Virus record (IMG/VR): IMGVR_UViG_3300043640_000155
Location: 1-24,789 of that record
DNA: 24,789 nt
Strand: one strand, 5' to 3'
DNA from: a virus
The position numbers were made by a program, and so were the translations under genes. Below the pieces are notes generated by a model. It saw nothing but the letters and a program-made list of their open reading frames with translations, ran no database searches and had not been told where the DNA came from. Shown here in pieces: positions 1 through 6,491 of the stretch. Every line of letters starts with the position of its first letter. Position 1 is the first letter of the stretch.

Positions 1-24
1 ATACCCGAAAGAGGTGCTACCTCC

Positions 25-210
25 ATGGTAGTGGAATCGAACGACATTCCCATCAACGGCGCGAAACCGCCCGCCGAGCCGGAGAACAGCATCACCGAGC
101 TGTCCGCGCTGGCCAGCAAGACCGACAACTCCGCCTACTGGGCCGGCCTGTTTTCCGGCTTCATGATCGGCTGCTGTGTCGTTCTGGCCGCTTGGCTGGT
201 CAGCCTGTGA
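25..210 (+). CDS. Small single-pass membrane protein, unknown function
   Basis: A 61-residue protein. The first ~36 residues are polar and proline/alanine rich; residues ~38-60 (AYWAGLFSGFMIGCCVV onward) form one hydrophobic membrane segment reaching the C-terminus, so it is probably a tail-anchored or single-pass protein. The ATG at 25 follows a GAGGTG ribosome site at 11-16. That site lies in a small inverted repeat (GAGGT 11-15, ACCTC 19-23), so its access may be limited. The stop overlaps the next start (GTGA at 207-210), which indicates translational coupling. I do not recognise a family. It is the first gene of a tightly packed accessory cluster upstream of the replication genes, and its promoter must lie left of the window. 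Confidence 0.7.
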   Translation: MVVESNDIPINGAKPPAEPENSITELSALASKTDNSAYWAGLFSGFMIGCCVVLAAWLVSL

Positions 211-869
211 CCGCCTTCCGGATCACCTTCGATACCGCCTCCCGCAACTGCCCCTGTGGCGCACTGCTTCAGTTCGTCTTCGGCGAGGAAGACAGTGAAG
301 GCCGCTGCGAGCAGTGCCAGCGCGAAGGTGAGTGGGACGACGAGCTCCCGATGGTCATCGCCCTCGACACCATCGCCTCGGAGATCGCCATCGCCGACGA
401 CCGCACCGCACGGATGATCCTCGCGGATGCCGAACGGGTGATCGACGAGATCGGCGTGGCGCTCGTCCCCGAGGGCTCCGGCCGGTACCAGACCGACAGG
501 CAGTTCCTCCGGGAGTTGATGCACCGGCTCACCCCCGCCAACCTCGGCGGAGAACGCCTGCTCGAACTGGTGGCGCTGCTGGTACCGAACACCACCAAGG
601 ACGACCTGCAGGCGGGTGTGGACGCCCTGCGCATCCACCAAGCGGCGTTGGAGACCGAAGGCACCGTGGCCGAAACCGCGATGCTGCTGCTGCCGCTCGC
701 GCCGGATACCGCCACGGTCGGCGAAGCGGTGGACCTCCTCGGGATCGATTTCGAGAGGTTCACCAACGTCATCGCGGTGCTGGCTGCTCAGCTCGGCGTG
801 GCCGTGTCGGACCTGCCGACCAACGTCGTCGCCGGTGCCATCGCCGACAGCAAGGTGGCCGGCCAGTGA
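207..869 (+). CDS. Hypothetical protein with N-terminal zinc-ribbon-like cysteines
   Basis: A 220-residue protein if it starts at GTG 207, which overlaps the previous stop; an in-frame TTG at 192 is a less likely start. The N-terminus has two cysteine pairs, C15-x-C17 and C34-x2-C37, in the arrangement of a small zinc ribbon. The rest is an acidic, leucine-rich, probably helical region (residues ~45-215) with no catalytic motif that I recognise. The gene ends in a GTGA overlap with the DUF4326 gene, so the two are probably co-translated. The zinc ribbon suggests nucleic-acid or protein binding, but that is inference. The function is unknown. Confidence 0.75.
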   Translation: MTAFRITFDTASRNCPCGALLQFVFGEEDSEGRCEQCQREGEWDDELPMVIALDTIASEIAIADDRTARMILADAERVIDEIGVALVPEGSGRYQTDRQFLRELMHRLTPANLGGERLLELVALLVPNTTKDDLQAGVDALRIHQAALETEGTVAETAMLLLPLAPDTATVGEAVDLLGIDFERFTNVIAVLAAQLGVAVSDLPTNVVAGAIADSKVAGQ

Positions 870-1432
870 TCGACGAGAAGTACGCCAAGGTGATCGACGG
901 CGAGCCGGTGTTGTCCAGGCTCGGGATGGCCCTGCTGTGCGGCGTCACCGAGGCCGAGTTGTCCGCCGAGTACGAGCGGCAGGGACGGCCCGAGGCGCTC
1001 CGGATGCCGCAGGAATGGATCCGCAAGGGCAAGGCGATCAGCGCCCGGATCGGCACAGACAACATGGCGGAGGCGCTGGCCGTGCTCATCGCGGAGCACG
1101 AAGCCGCCGGCCCGGACGCCACGGTGATCCGGTTCCCGCGAGTGCCGAAGCGCATCCGCTGGAACCGGTTCGACGGTCCGCTGCCGACCGGCGCGAAGTC
1201 GGTGATGCGGCCCAGCCGTTGGGGCAACCCGTTCCGAGTGGTCGGGCCAGCAGCGACGGAGAAGAACGGGCTCGCGGTCGAGCAGTTCCGGCTGTGGCTG
1301 ATGGGTCAGCCGGAGTTGGTTGCCCGCGGCCGGCTGGAGTTAACCGGCTTCGATCTGGCCTGCAACTGCCCGCTGGGCTGGCCGTGCCACGCCGATGTGT
1401 GGCTGCGGATCGCTGCCGGCGGTGAGGTGTGA
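866..1432 (+). CDS. DUF4326 domain protein
   Basis: A 188-residue protein. Residues ~95-182 carry the DUF4326 signature: RPSRWGNPF (115-123), an F-x2-WL helix (~141-145), and a cysteine-rich end with C166-x-C168, then C174-H175-A-D (CNCPLGWPCHADVWL). Residues 1-90 are a separate helical, acidic region that I do not recognise. DUF4326 is common in phages and mobile elements of actinobacteria and its biochemical role is not established; the conserved Cys/His set looks like a metal site. The start is GTG 866, overlapping the upstream stop by four bases, and its own stop overlaps the next GTG, so it sits in a coupled operon. The domain assignment is fairly firm; the function is unknown. Confidence 0.85.
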   Translation: MIDEKYAKVIDGEPVLSRLGMALLCGVTEAELSAEYERQGRPEALRMPQEWIRKGKAISARIGTDNMAEALAVLIAEHEAAGPDATVIRFPRVPKRIRWNRFDGPLPTGAKSVMRPSRWGNPFRVVGPAATEKNGLAVEQFRLWLMGQPELVARGRLELTGFDLACNCPLGWPCHADVWLRIAAGGEV

Positions 1433-2067
1433 GCACCCACCAGGGCAGCCTCCGCGAGGCCGTAGAACGCCACGTCAACCGGCAACAGCAGACCCCCGAC
1501 ATACAGATTGCCCGGCCGACCAGCAGCACCACGAAGGAGACCACGGTGACCACCACCGAGCACAAGCACGCTATCGGTACCCCGGTCGAGATCATCGCGA
1601 CCGAGGCCGTCGGGGTCACCCACGGTTGGGTCGGAGTCGTCGATGGCTACGAGTACGACGGCCGGTACATCGTCAAGTTCGAGCACGGTGACCACGTAGA
1701 TCGGGCCGTCTACGGCGAGGACGAGATCCAGTACCACATCAGCGACGAAGAGGACGAGGAGATCCAGAAGGGCTTCGCCGTCGACCACATCCGCAAGGGC
1801 TATTTCGATGACGGCGACCTCGAAATCCTCGGCATTACCGAGGATGAGGCCAACGCCAGCATCCGAAACCAGCACGTCCAACGGCTCGCCAGGACCTACA
1901 CGCCGGAGGTGCTGCGCAAGGCGCTGGCATTGGCGGAAGACCCCGCGAAGGGTGCGCGCAGCCCGTTGCGGCTAGTGGGTCGCGGGGACATTTCGTCCGC
2001 CGAGGACGACCCGTGGCCGCCGGTGGCGCGGCCCGGCTCCGGCGTACTGCCGAAGGTCGGTCGCTGA
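1429..2067 (+). CDS. Hypothetical acidic protein, two possible in-frame starts
   Basis: From GTG 1429 (overlapping the DUF4326 stop) the frame gives 212 residues. A second in-frame GTG at 1546 has a far better ribosome site (AAGGAG at 1534-1539) and would give a 173-residue protein starting TTTEHKHAIGTPVEI. The residues added by the longer form are low-complexity and Thr/Gln rich, so the shorter form may be the main product. Residues ~47-95 (long form) look like a small beta-barrel (GTPVEI, GWVGVVDGYEYDGRYIVKF), followed by an acidic stretch (DEEDEEI). The C-terminal part holds EDDPWPP, which resembles the EDDPWA/ADDPWA linkers of actinobacterial SSB tails, including the one encoded downstream. 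No family is recognised and the function is unknown. Confidence 0.65.
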   Translation: MSTHQGSLREAVERHVNRQQQTPDIQIARPTSSTTKETTVTTTEHKHAIGTPVEIIATEAVGVTHGWVGVVDGYEYDGRYIVKFEHGDHVDRAVYGEDEIQYHISDEEDEEIQKGFAVDHIRKGYFDDGDLEILGITEDEANASIRNQHVQRLARTYTPEVLRKALALAEDPAKGARSPLRLVGRGDISSAEDDPWPPVARPGSGVLPKVGR

Positions 2068-2068
2068 C

Positions 2069-2278
2069 ATGCCGACCAGGGAGACCCCGCTCGCCGTCGT
2101 CGACGGACCCGTGTACCCGCCCGGTTCGCCGCTGGACCAAGCCGCACAGCGCAACGGCCGCTGCCGGGCGTGCGGAAAGGCGTTGCTACACGTCGATTCG
2201 ATCGCCGCCGGCTTCTGCGCGCCAGACCGGATCACGTACGTCTGGCCCAGCACCAACCGCACCGAAAAGAAGGACTGA
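2069..2278 (+). CDS. Small hypothetical protein with Cys motif
   Basis: A 69-residue protein. ATG 2069 lies one base after the preceding stop (TGAcATG), so it is probably translated by re-initiation. It contains CRACGK (residues ~32-37) and a further Cys in GFCAPD, resembling half of a zinc knuckle, and ends in a charged RTEKKD tail. No known family is recognised. The codon use matches its neighbours, and the packing in the operon supports a real gene despite its size. Confidence 0.65.
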   Translation: MPTRETPLAVVDGPVYPPGSPLDQAAQRNGRCRACGKALLHVDSIAAGFCAPDRITYVWPSTNRTEKKD

Positions 2279-2280
2279 TC

Positions 2281-2541
2281 ATGGCTGGCGATTTCGAGCC
2301 CGAGCCGGGCTTCTACAGCACGAAGACCATGAACACGCCGCACGGGTACGACGGCTGGAAGCTCGGCCAGGACGAGTTCGCCGACCTGATCGCCGAGGCA
2401 GCCGAGTCGCTGCACTTCCTGTTCACCCACTTCCCCGAACACGCCAACCAGCGCGCTTGCCTGGCTAACACGTTGTCGCTGCTGGCCAACATCTCCAACG
2501 GCCTGCGCGCCACCAACACAGACGGAGGTGGCCACTCCTGA
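2281..2541 (+). CDS. Small hypothetical protein upstream of ssb
   Basis: An 86-residue protein. ATG 2281 is preceded by GAAGGA at 2269-2274, a good ribosome site, and starts just after the previous stop. The sequence is acidic with a helical central part ([18 protein letters not shown]) and no Cys or membrane segment. A ribosome site for the next gene (GGAGGTGG, ~2523-2530) lies in its last codons, and its TGA overlaps the ssb ATG (TGATG at 2539-2543). The location suggests a link to replication, but no function can be assigned from sequence. Confidence 0.7.
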   Translation: MAGDFEPEPGFYSTKTMNTPHGYDGWKLGQDEFADLIAEAAESLHFLFTHFPEHANQRACLANTLSLLANISNGLRATNTDGGGHS

Positions 2542-3041
2542 TGGCCGGAGACACCACGATCAGCGTGATTGGCAACTTGACCGACAACCCCGAATTGCGC
2601 TTCACCGCGTCCGGGGCTGCGGTGGCGAAGTTCACCGTGGCCAGCACGCCCAGGTCGTTCGACAAGACCGCGAACGAGTGGAAGGACGGCCAGCCGCTGT
2701 TCCTGCCGTGCTCGGTGTGGCGCGACGCGGCGGAGCACGTCGCCGAGTCCCTGGAGCGGGGCGCCCGAGTCATCGTCGTCGGCCGACTCGTCCAGCGGTC
2801 GTACGAAACGAAGGCGGGCGAGAAGCGCACCGTCTATGAGCTGGAGGTCGACGAGATCGGGCCCAGCTTGAAATGGGCGTCCACCAAGATCCAAAAGATG
2901 TCTCGCAGCTCGGCGGGCGGGGCCAGCGCACCGGCAAAGACCGGCTTCGCGGCTGATGACCCGTGGGCGGCATCGACGCCGGACAAGCCGTCGGCGGAGA
3001 CCAGCCGTAACAGCCAGTTCGACGAAGAGCCGCCTTTCTAG
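2541..3041 (+). CDS. ssb: Single-stranded DNA-binding protein
   Basis: A 166-residue OB-fold SSB. The N-terminal ~115 residues show the family pattern: [24 protein letters not shown], a W-x(n)-F-L-P-CSVWRD strand, and then [20 protein letters not shown] Gly/Ala/Ser-rich linker carries ADDPWA, and the acidic DEEPPF end is the tip that recruits partner proteins in bacterial SSBs. The length is typical for an actinobacterial SSB. It should coat single strands during replication and recruit the Prim-Pol/RepA machinery encoded next. The start overlaps the upstream stop (TGATG) and has GGAGGTGG ahead of it. The assignment is secure; whether it replaces or supplements the host SSB is unknown. Confidence 0.95.
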   Translation: MAGDTTISVIGNLTDNPELRFTASGAAVAKFTVASTPRSFDKTANEWKDGQPLFLPCSVWRDAAEHVAESLERGARVIVVGRLVQRSYETKAGEKRTVYELEVDEIGPSLKWASTKIQKMSRSSAGGASAPAKTGFAADDPWAASTPDKPSAETSRNSQFDEEPPF

Positions 3042-3072
3042 GCCATCTCTGTAGCGAGTGGAACGCCCCGAT

Positions 3073-3109
3073 GCCGGAACCGGCCGGAGCACCCGTGGTC
3101 AAGCCACGG
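3073..3109. other. Two small inverted repeats between ssb and the Prim-Pol gene
   Basis: In the ~109-base gap after ssb there is a 12-bp palindrome (GCCGG-AA-CCGGC, 3073-3084) and a perfect 6-bp stem with a 5-base loop (CCGTGG 3093-3098, CCACGG 3104-3109). There is no T-run, so this is at best an actinobacterial-type terminator/attenuator or a binding site. The Prim-Pol frame stays open through the gap (GTG 3058), but the peptide encoded there is not family-like. Confidence 0.4.
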
Positions 3110-3150
3110 CGGGGCACGGTACCTCCCGAAACTCCACATTCTTGGTCCTC

Positions 3151-4074
3151 ATGAACGGGGGCAGCACCGTGAACAGCAGCACCAGCGAGACCGTGAACGC
3201 CGCCATGGCGCGCGTGTACGCCAACGCCGACCTCGCCATCTTCCCCGTGTGGTGGCCCATCGATGGGCACTGCGCGTGCCCTGAAGGACGCACCTGCGGA
3301 GCCAACGCAGCCAAGCATCCGCTCACCGCCCACGGTGTCAGCGACGCCAGCCGCGACCCGGAAACGGTCGCTGCATGGTGGGAGAAGTGGCCACTCGCGA
3401 ACATCGGCATGGCCATCGGAGGCAACGGACTGGCAGCCCTGGACGTCGACCCGAAGAACGGTGGGGACAAGTCCGAGCAGCGACTCCGCGACTACATGGA
3501 ACGCAAGGGCCAGCCGATGCCGGCCACCATGACGGCGATCACCGGCAGCGGCGGGCGGCACTACATCTTCACCGCCCCCGAGGGCGGCATCAAGAGCATG
3601 GCGAAGGCGTTCGGCCCGGACATGCCCGGCCTGGACACCCGCGGCCGGGGCGGGTACTGCGTTGTGGCGCCTTCCCTCCACGTCAGTGGCCGCCGCTACG
3701 ACTGGATCAACTTCTTCGCCGATATCGCACAGTGGCCGGACCTGCTCATCCGGCTCATGGATCCGCCGAAGCCCGCGCCACCGCCGTACACCGGGCCGAG
3801 CAAGCCCATCGGTGACCGGTACGTAGCCAAGGCGCTGACCGAGGAAGTGGAAGCCGTCCGGTCGACCACGGAGGGCGGACGCAACGACCGGCTGAACATG
3901 GCGAGCTTCAACATTGGCCAGTTCGTCGGCGGGGGCTACCTGACCGAGGGGCAGGCCCGGGTGGAGTTGTACAGGGCTGCGCTGGCGTGCGGGCTGGGCG
4001 AAAGCGAAGCGGCGAAGACCATCGCGTCCGGGCTGCGCAAGGGCATGGCGACGCCACGGGAGCGCACCAAGTGA
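3151..4074 (+). CDS. Bifunctional DNA primase/polymerase (Prim-Pol, AEP superfamily)
   Basis: A 307-residue protein from ATG 3151. GTG 3169 (preceded by a G-run at 3157-3161) is an equally good alternative, and GTG 3058 is unlikely. Prim-Pol landmarks: a cysteine motif HCACPEGRTCG (40-50) followed by KHPLTAHG (56-62), W-W-x2-WP, NIGMAIG (84-90), the metal-binding DVDPKNGGD (98-106, with D98 and D100), SGGRHYIF (133-140), and GLDTRGRGGYCVVAPS (160-175). Residues ~200-307 are a helical C-terminal region. The family makes primers and extends DNA for plasmid, AICE and phage replication. It is coupled to the RepA-like ATPase by a GTGA overlap and lies after ssb, a compact replicase module. Confident in family. 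Confidence 0.92.
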   Translation: MNGGSTVNSSTSETVNAAMARVYANADLAIFPVWWPIDGHCACPEGRTCGANAAKHPLTAHGVSDASRDPETVAAWWEKWPLANIGMAIGGNGLAALDVDPKNGGDKSEQRLRDYMERKGQPMPATMTAITGSGGRHYIFTAPEGGIKSMAKAFGPDMPGLDTRGRGGYCVVAPSLHVSGRRYDWINFFADIAQWPDLLIRLMDPPKPAPPPYTGPSKPIGDRYVAKALTEEVEAVRSTTEGGRNDRLNMASFNIGQFVGGGYLTEGQARVELYRAALACGLGESEAAKTIASGLRKGMATPRERTK

Positions 4075-5093
4075 CAACCGCCGTGGTGCTGCCGTTCGAC
4101 CAGCGGGCCGACTGGATCGACGAAGCCGACGAGCCGAGCTTCCTGGACAAGCTCCGGGACGCCCTGGTCGACTCCGCCGGGCTGGACGACATTCCCGACC
4201 CGGATCCGCTCATCGGCGAGGACATCCTGTTCCGGGACTGCCTGGTGTGGATGGTCGGCAAGCCGGGCTGCATGAAGTCGTTCACCGCGCTGGACATGGC
4301 CGGCTGTGTCGGCACCGGCGAGCGGTGGCAGGGCTACCCGGTCGCGCAGGGCACCGTGCTCTACCTCGTCGCTGAAGGCGTCCGGGGCACCAAGAAGCGC
4401 GTGCGGGCGTGGGAGAAGGCCATGGGTCACGAGATGACCGGGGTCAACTTCCTGCCCGTCGCGGTGCAGTCGAAGAACGCGACCCAGTGGGACGCCCTGG
4501 TCGAACTGGTCCGCGAGGTCAAGCCGTCCATGGTGGTGCTCGACACCCAGGCCCGGATCACCGTCGGCGTGGAGGAGAACTCCAACACCGAAATGGGCGA
4601 GTTCGTCGACCGGGCGGAGCGGCTGCGGAAGGCGTCCGGAGCGTGCGTGATCATCGTGCACCACATCGGGCGCAACGGGGACACCGGCCGCGGTGCCACC
4701 ACCCTGGACGGCGCCATGTCGACGATCATCAAGGTCAGCAAGGACGAGGACCAAGTCAAGCTGGAGTGCACCAAAAATAAGGACGGCGCCGAGTGGGACG
4801 ACATCGACCTGCGGGCGGTGCCGATGGGCGAGTCCGTGGTGCTGATGCCCAGCGACGGCCGGCGCCGGGACACCGGTCGGGAGAACCTCACGTCCCGCAA
4901 ATGGGTGCAGGACTGGTGGCGTCAGCATCAGGACGAGCCGGTCAGCATCAGCGTTCTGGTGCGCACCGGCGTGGTCAGTGAGACCAACTTCCACAACTAC
5001 AAGGCAGCCCTGATCGCTGAACACATTGTGATCAAGGAGGGCACTCCAACCAGGCCCCTTTACCGGCTGACCGGTGACCCGACTCCGGGGTGA
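4071..5093 (+). CDS. RepA-like AAA-family ATPase/helicase
   Basis: A 340-residue P-loop ATPase of the RepA/AAA_25 kind (RecA-fold, hexameric replicative helicases of plasmids and phages). Walker A is GKPGCMKS (63-70), YLVAEG lies at 98-103, Walker B is SMVVLDT (153-159), and a sensor-like IIVHHIGR (194-201) precedes GRGATTLDGAM (207-217). The C-terminal ~80 residues look like a winged helix (SVLVRTGVVSETNFHNY), which could bind origin DNA. The start GTG 4071 overlaps the Prim-Pol stop. The gene ends directly on the iteron-like array: the last base of its TGA is the first base of the first heptamer. The inferred role is origin unwinding and helicase loading together with the Prim-Pol. Confidence 0.9.
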   Translation: MTTAVVLPFDQRADWIDEADEPSFLDKLRDALVDSAGLDDIPDPDPLIGEDILFRDCLVWMVGKPGCMKSFTALDMAGCVGTGERWQGYPVAQGTVLYLVAEGVRGTKKRVRAWEKAMGHEMTGVNFLPVAVQSKNATQWDALVELVREVKPSMVVLDTQARITVGVEENSNTEMGEFVDRAERLRKASGACVIIVHHIGRNGDTGRGATTLDGAMSTIIKVSKDEDQVKLECTKNKDGAEWDDIDLRAVPMGESVVLMPSDGRRRDTGRENLTSRKWVQDWWRQHQDEPVSISVLVRTGVVSETNFHNYKAALIAEHIVIKEGTPTRPLYRLTGDPTPG

Positions 5094-5180
5094 CTCCCAC
5101 ACTCCCATCCCTAAGGGAGATGGGAGTGGTGGGAGTGATGTCACGGCTCCCATGGGACTCCCATGGGAGTGATGGGAGCC
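5093..5180. repeat. Iteron-like heptamer array with two nested inverted repeats; candidate replication origin
   Basis: Eight copies of ACTCCCA / TGGGAGT (two ending in C instead of T) lie at 5093-5099, 5101-5107, 5121-5127, 5130-5136, 5146-5152, 5157-5163, 5164-5170 and 5173-5179, four in each orientation. Copies 1-4 pair into one long imperfect hairpin (arms 5093-5111 and 5115-5136, with stems of 3, 8 and 7 bp). Copies 5-8 form a second: a 9-bp outer stem (GGCTCCCAT 5145-5153, ATGGGAGCC 5172-5180) around the perfect 14-bp palindrome ACTCCCATGGGAGT (5157-5170). Adjacent direct copies are spaced 8 or 9 bp. The place, immediately after a RepA-like gene, suits an iteron origin. A transcription terminator is the main alternative, but there is no T-run. 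Confidence 0.65.
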
Positions 5181-5247
5181 ACAACATCGATCGATGAAAA
5201 ACATGTGATGACCAGCCACGACCCGCACGAAGCGAAGGAGTAGGCCG

Positions 5248-5529
5248 ATGCCATACGGATCAAGCTCCGAAGCCGCCTACTGGGACCGGATTGAGGAAGA
5301 CATGGGAGCCACAACGAACGTCGATGTCCGCCGGGCCAACGACCTCCGCGACGAAGAGGACCAGAGGGTCGTGACCACCGCAAACGCCTTCCGGCAGTGC
5401 CGTCAGAACCGGCCGTACGACGAGTGGGAGTGGTCCGTGTGCAGTCAAGACGACGTCGACCGGGCCCGCGAGCTGGTCTACGCGATCGACTGCCTGACCC
5501 AGGAGGCACAGCGACAGGCCGCCGGCTGA
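5248..5529 (+). CDS. Small hypothetical protein downstream of the candidate origin
   Basis: A 93-residue acidic, helical protein (YWDRIEEDMG, a DEWEWS region, and a C-terminal helix ARELVYAIDCLTQEAQRQ). ATG 5248 has AAGGAG at 5235-5240. Residues 19-22 are encoded by a segment (5302-5315) that exactly repeats 14 bases from the right end of the origin array (5172-5185), so part of the gene may derive from, or double as, origin sequence. The TGATG overlap couples it to the next gene. I do not recognise a family. An actinophage early protein or a copy-control protein is possible, but without support beyond location. Confidence 0.65.
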   Translation: MPYGSSSEAAYWDRIEEDMGATTNVDVRRANDLRDEEDQRVVTTANAFRQCRQNRPYDEWEWSVCSQDDVDRARELVYAIDCLTQEAQRQAAG

Positions 5530-5924
5530 TGGACCGCCAACCGGACCTCACCACCGAGCTGGACCAGATGCTCACCGACCGGGTCGCCGCCGCGGTAGCC
5601 CGCAGGACCCGCACCGCCAACACCCGGGCCGCATTCAACGCCCGACGCACCGCCGGCAAAGCACGAGGCCACGCCGACCGGCTGGCCAACAGCAAGGAGG
5701 ACCCGATGCCGACCAACGGCAGCACCGTGACCGTCACCCGCACCACCACCGCCACACGGTCCCGGTGCAGGTACTTGACCAAGTCCGGCCGGATCACGAC
5801 GGGCATCGAGTTGACTCGATGCTCTGCCGAGGTCGCCGAGGAAGGCTCCGAAATCGACCTTTGTCAAGGTCATCTAGCTAAGGCACTCGCGCTGCTGACA
5901 CGTCGCCTGGCCGGTGGCCAGTAA
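5529..5924 (+). CDS. Hypothetical basic protein with strong internal start
   Basis: 131 residues from ATG 5529, which overlaps the upstream stop (TGATG). Residues 1-58 are Arg/Ala rich and helical (VAAAVARRTRTANTRAAF). At 5706 an in-frame ATG has a near-perfect ribosome site (AAGGAGG, 5695-5701) and would give a 72-residue protein (MPTNGSTVTVTRTTT...) with three cysteines, in SRCRYLTKSG, TRCSAE and DLCQGH. This is a possible Cys/His metal site. Either this is a fusion of two neighbouring small genes that lost the stop between them, or both products are made. No family is recognised. Confidence 0.6.
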   Translation: MDRQPDLTTELDQMLTDRVAAAVARRTRTANTRAAFNARRTAGKARGHADRLANSKEDPMPTNGSTVTVTRTTTATRSRCRYLTKSGRITTGIELTRCSAEVAEEGSEIDLCQGHLAKALALLTRRLAGGQ

Positions 5925-5982
5925 CCCGGGCATCCCTACAGCAATACGTAGACACGTACTACCGTTCACACAGGAGGAACCC

Positions 5983-6195
5983 ATGACCATCGCCGCCGCC
6001 GGACCCGCCCAGCACACCGCCTTCTGCCCCCGCTGCGGGACCTCGCTCACCGGAACCGTCGCCACGGCAAGGTACGTCGGAGGGCTGACGACCGGGCAGC
6101 ACATCAAGCACGGCATCGCCACCGTGCTCACCGCCGGACTCTGGGCGCCGTTCTGGGCACTGACCGCGTGGCTCGGCCGACGGCGAATCCGGTAG
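5983..6195 (+). CDS. Small membrane protein with zinc-ribbon-like CPRCG motif
   Basis: A 70-residue protein. ATG 5983 has AGGAGG at ~5971-5977. The N-terminal FCPRCGTS (residues ~14-21) is half of a zinc ribbon with no second CxxC visible. Residues ~44-63 (GIATVLTAGLWAPFWALTAWL) form one membrane helix, followed by a basic GRRRIR tail. The 58-base gap upstream (5925-5982) shows no clear promoter. Similar short CxxC/TM proteins are common in actinobacterial elements; no function can be assigned. Confidence 0.65.
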   Translation: MTIAAAGPAQHTAFCPRCGTSLTGTVATARYVGGLTTGQHIKHGIATVLTAGLWAPFWALTAWLGRRRIR

Positions 6196-6197
6196 CC

Positions 6198-6491
6198 ATG
6201 TCCAAGGGATGGGCGGGAGGCAGCACCACCAGGTGGCGGAAGGTACGCCTGGTGGTGCTGGCCAGGGACCACTACAGGTGCACCATCCGGGTACCCGGCA
6301 CATGGACCACCAGGCACGGCAAGCAGCAGAGGTGCATGGGTGTGGCTGACCAGGTACACCACATGCTGGGCAAGGCAGTGAGCGGTGATGACATGAGGTA
6401 CCTCGCTGCTGCATGTGGGCCATGCAACCAGCGCATAGGCGAGCCTGCCTCAGCACCTGACCCACAACCACGAGCAGGCACCCGATGGTGA
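6198..6491 (+). CDS. HNH endonuclease
   Basis: A 97-residue HNH nuclease. It has ARDHYRC (C28), C46, the core DQVHHM (H54, H55), and ACGPCNQRIG (C73, C76, N77), the four cysteines fitting a zinc-stabilised beta-beta-alpha metal fold. HNH proteins just upstream of terminase genes in HK97-like siphophages assist cos cleavage and packaging, which is the likely role here. Codon use is unlike the neighbours: six of its twelve Arg codons are AGG, with several GCA, CCA, GTA and an ATA, suggesting separate acquisition. A perfect 13-bp inverted repeat lies in its first codons (6221-6260). The start ATG 6198 is two bases after the previous stop. Confidence 0.88.
   Translation: MSKGWAGGSTTRWRKVRLVVLARDHYRCTIRVPGTWTTRHGKQQRCMGVADQVHHMLGKAVSGDDMRYLAAACGPCNQRIGEPASAPDPQPRAGTRW
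6221..6260. repeat. Perfect 13-bp inverted repeat inside the HNH gene
   Basis: CAGCACCACCAGG (6221-6233) and CCTGGTGGTGCTG (6248-6260) are exact reverse complements with a 14-base spacer. The stem lies in codons ~8-21 of the HNH gene and would form a very stable mRNA hairpin close to the start, able to slow translation or serve as a processing or attenuation site. Coincidence in G+C-rich coding DNA is less likely at 13 perfect pairs. Confidence 0.6.

Noticed and set aside
332-1432. Long + frame starting at 332 that includes the DUF4326 gene
   Set aside because: The part before 866 overlaps the 207-869 gene out of frame and is Arg/His-rich nonsense; the GTGA overlap at 866 gives the natural start.
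3058-3150. Extended N-terminus of the Prim-Pol from GTG 3058
   Set aside because: The encoded peptide is low-complexity and the DNA holds two palindromes; starts at 3151 or 3169 fit the family better.
2770-4077. 435-codon minus-strand frame over ssb and Prim-Pol
   Set aside because: Overlaps two clear genes on the other strand and shows only shadow composition.
5093-5180. CRISPR-like array
   Set aside because: Copies are 7 bases, alternate in orientation and lack uniform spacers; this is an iteron/hairpin structure.
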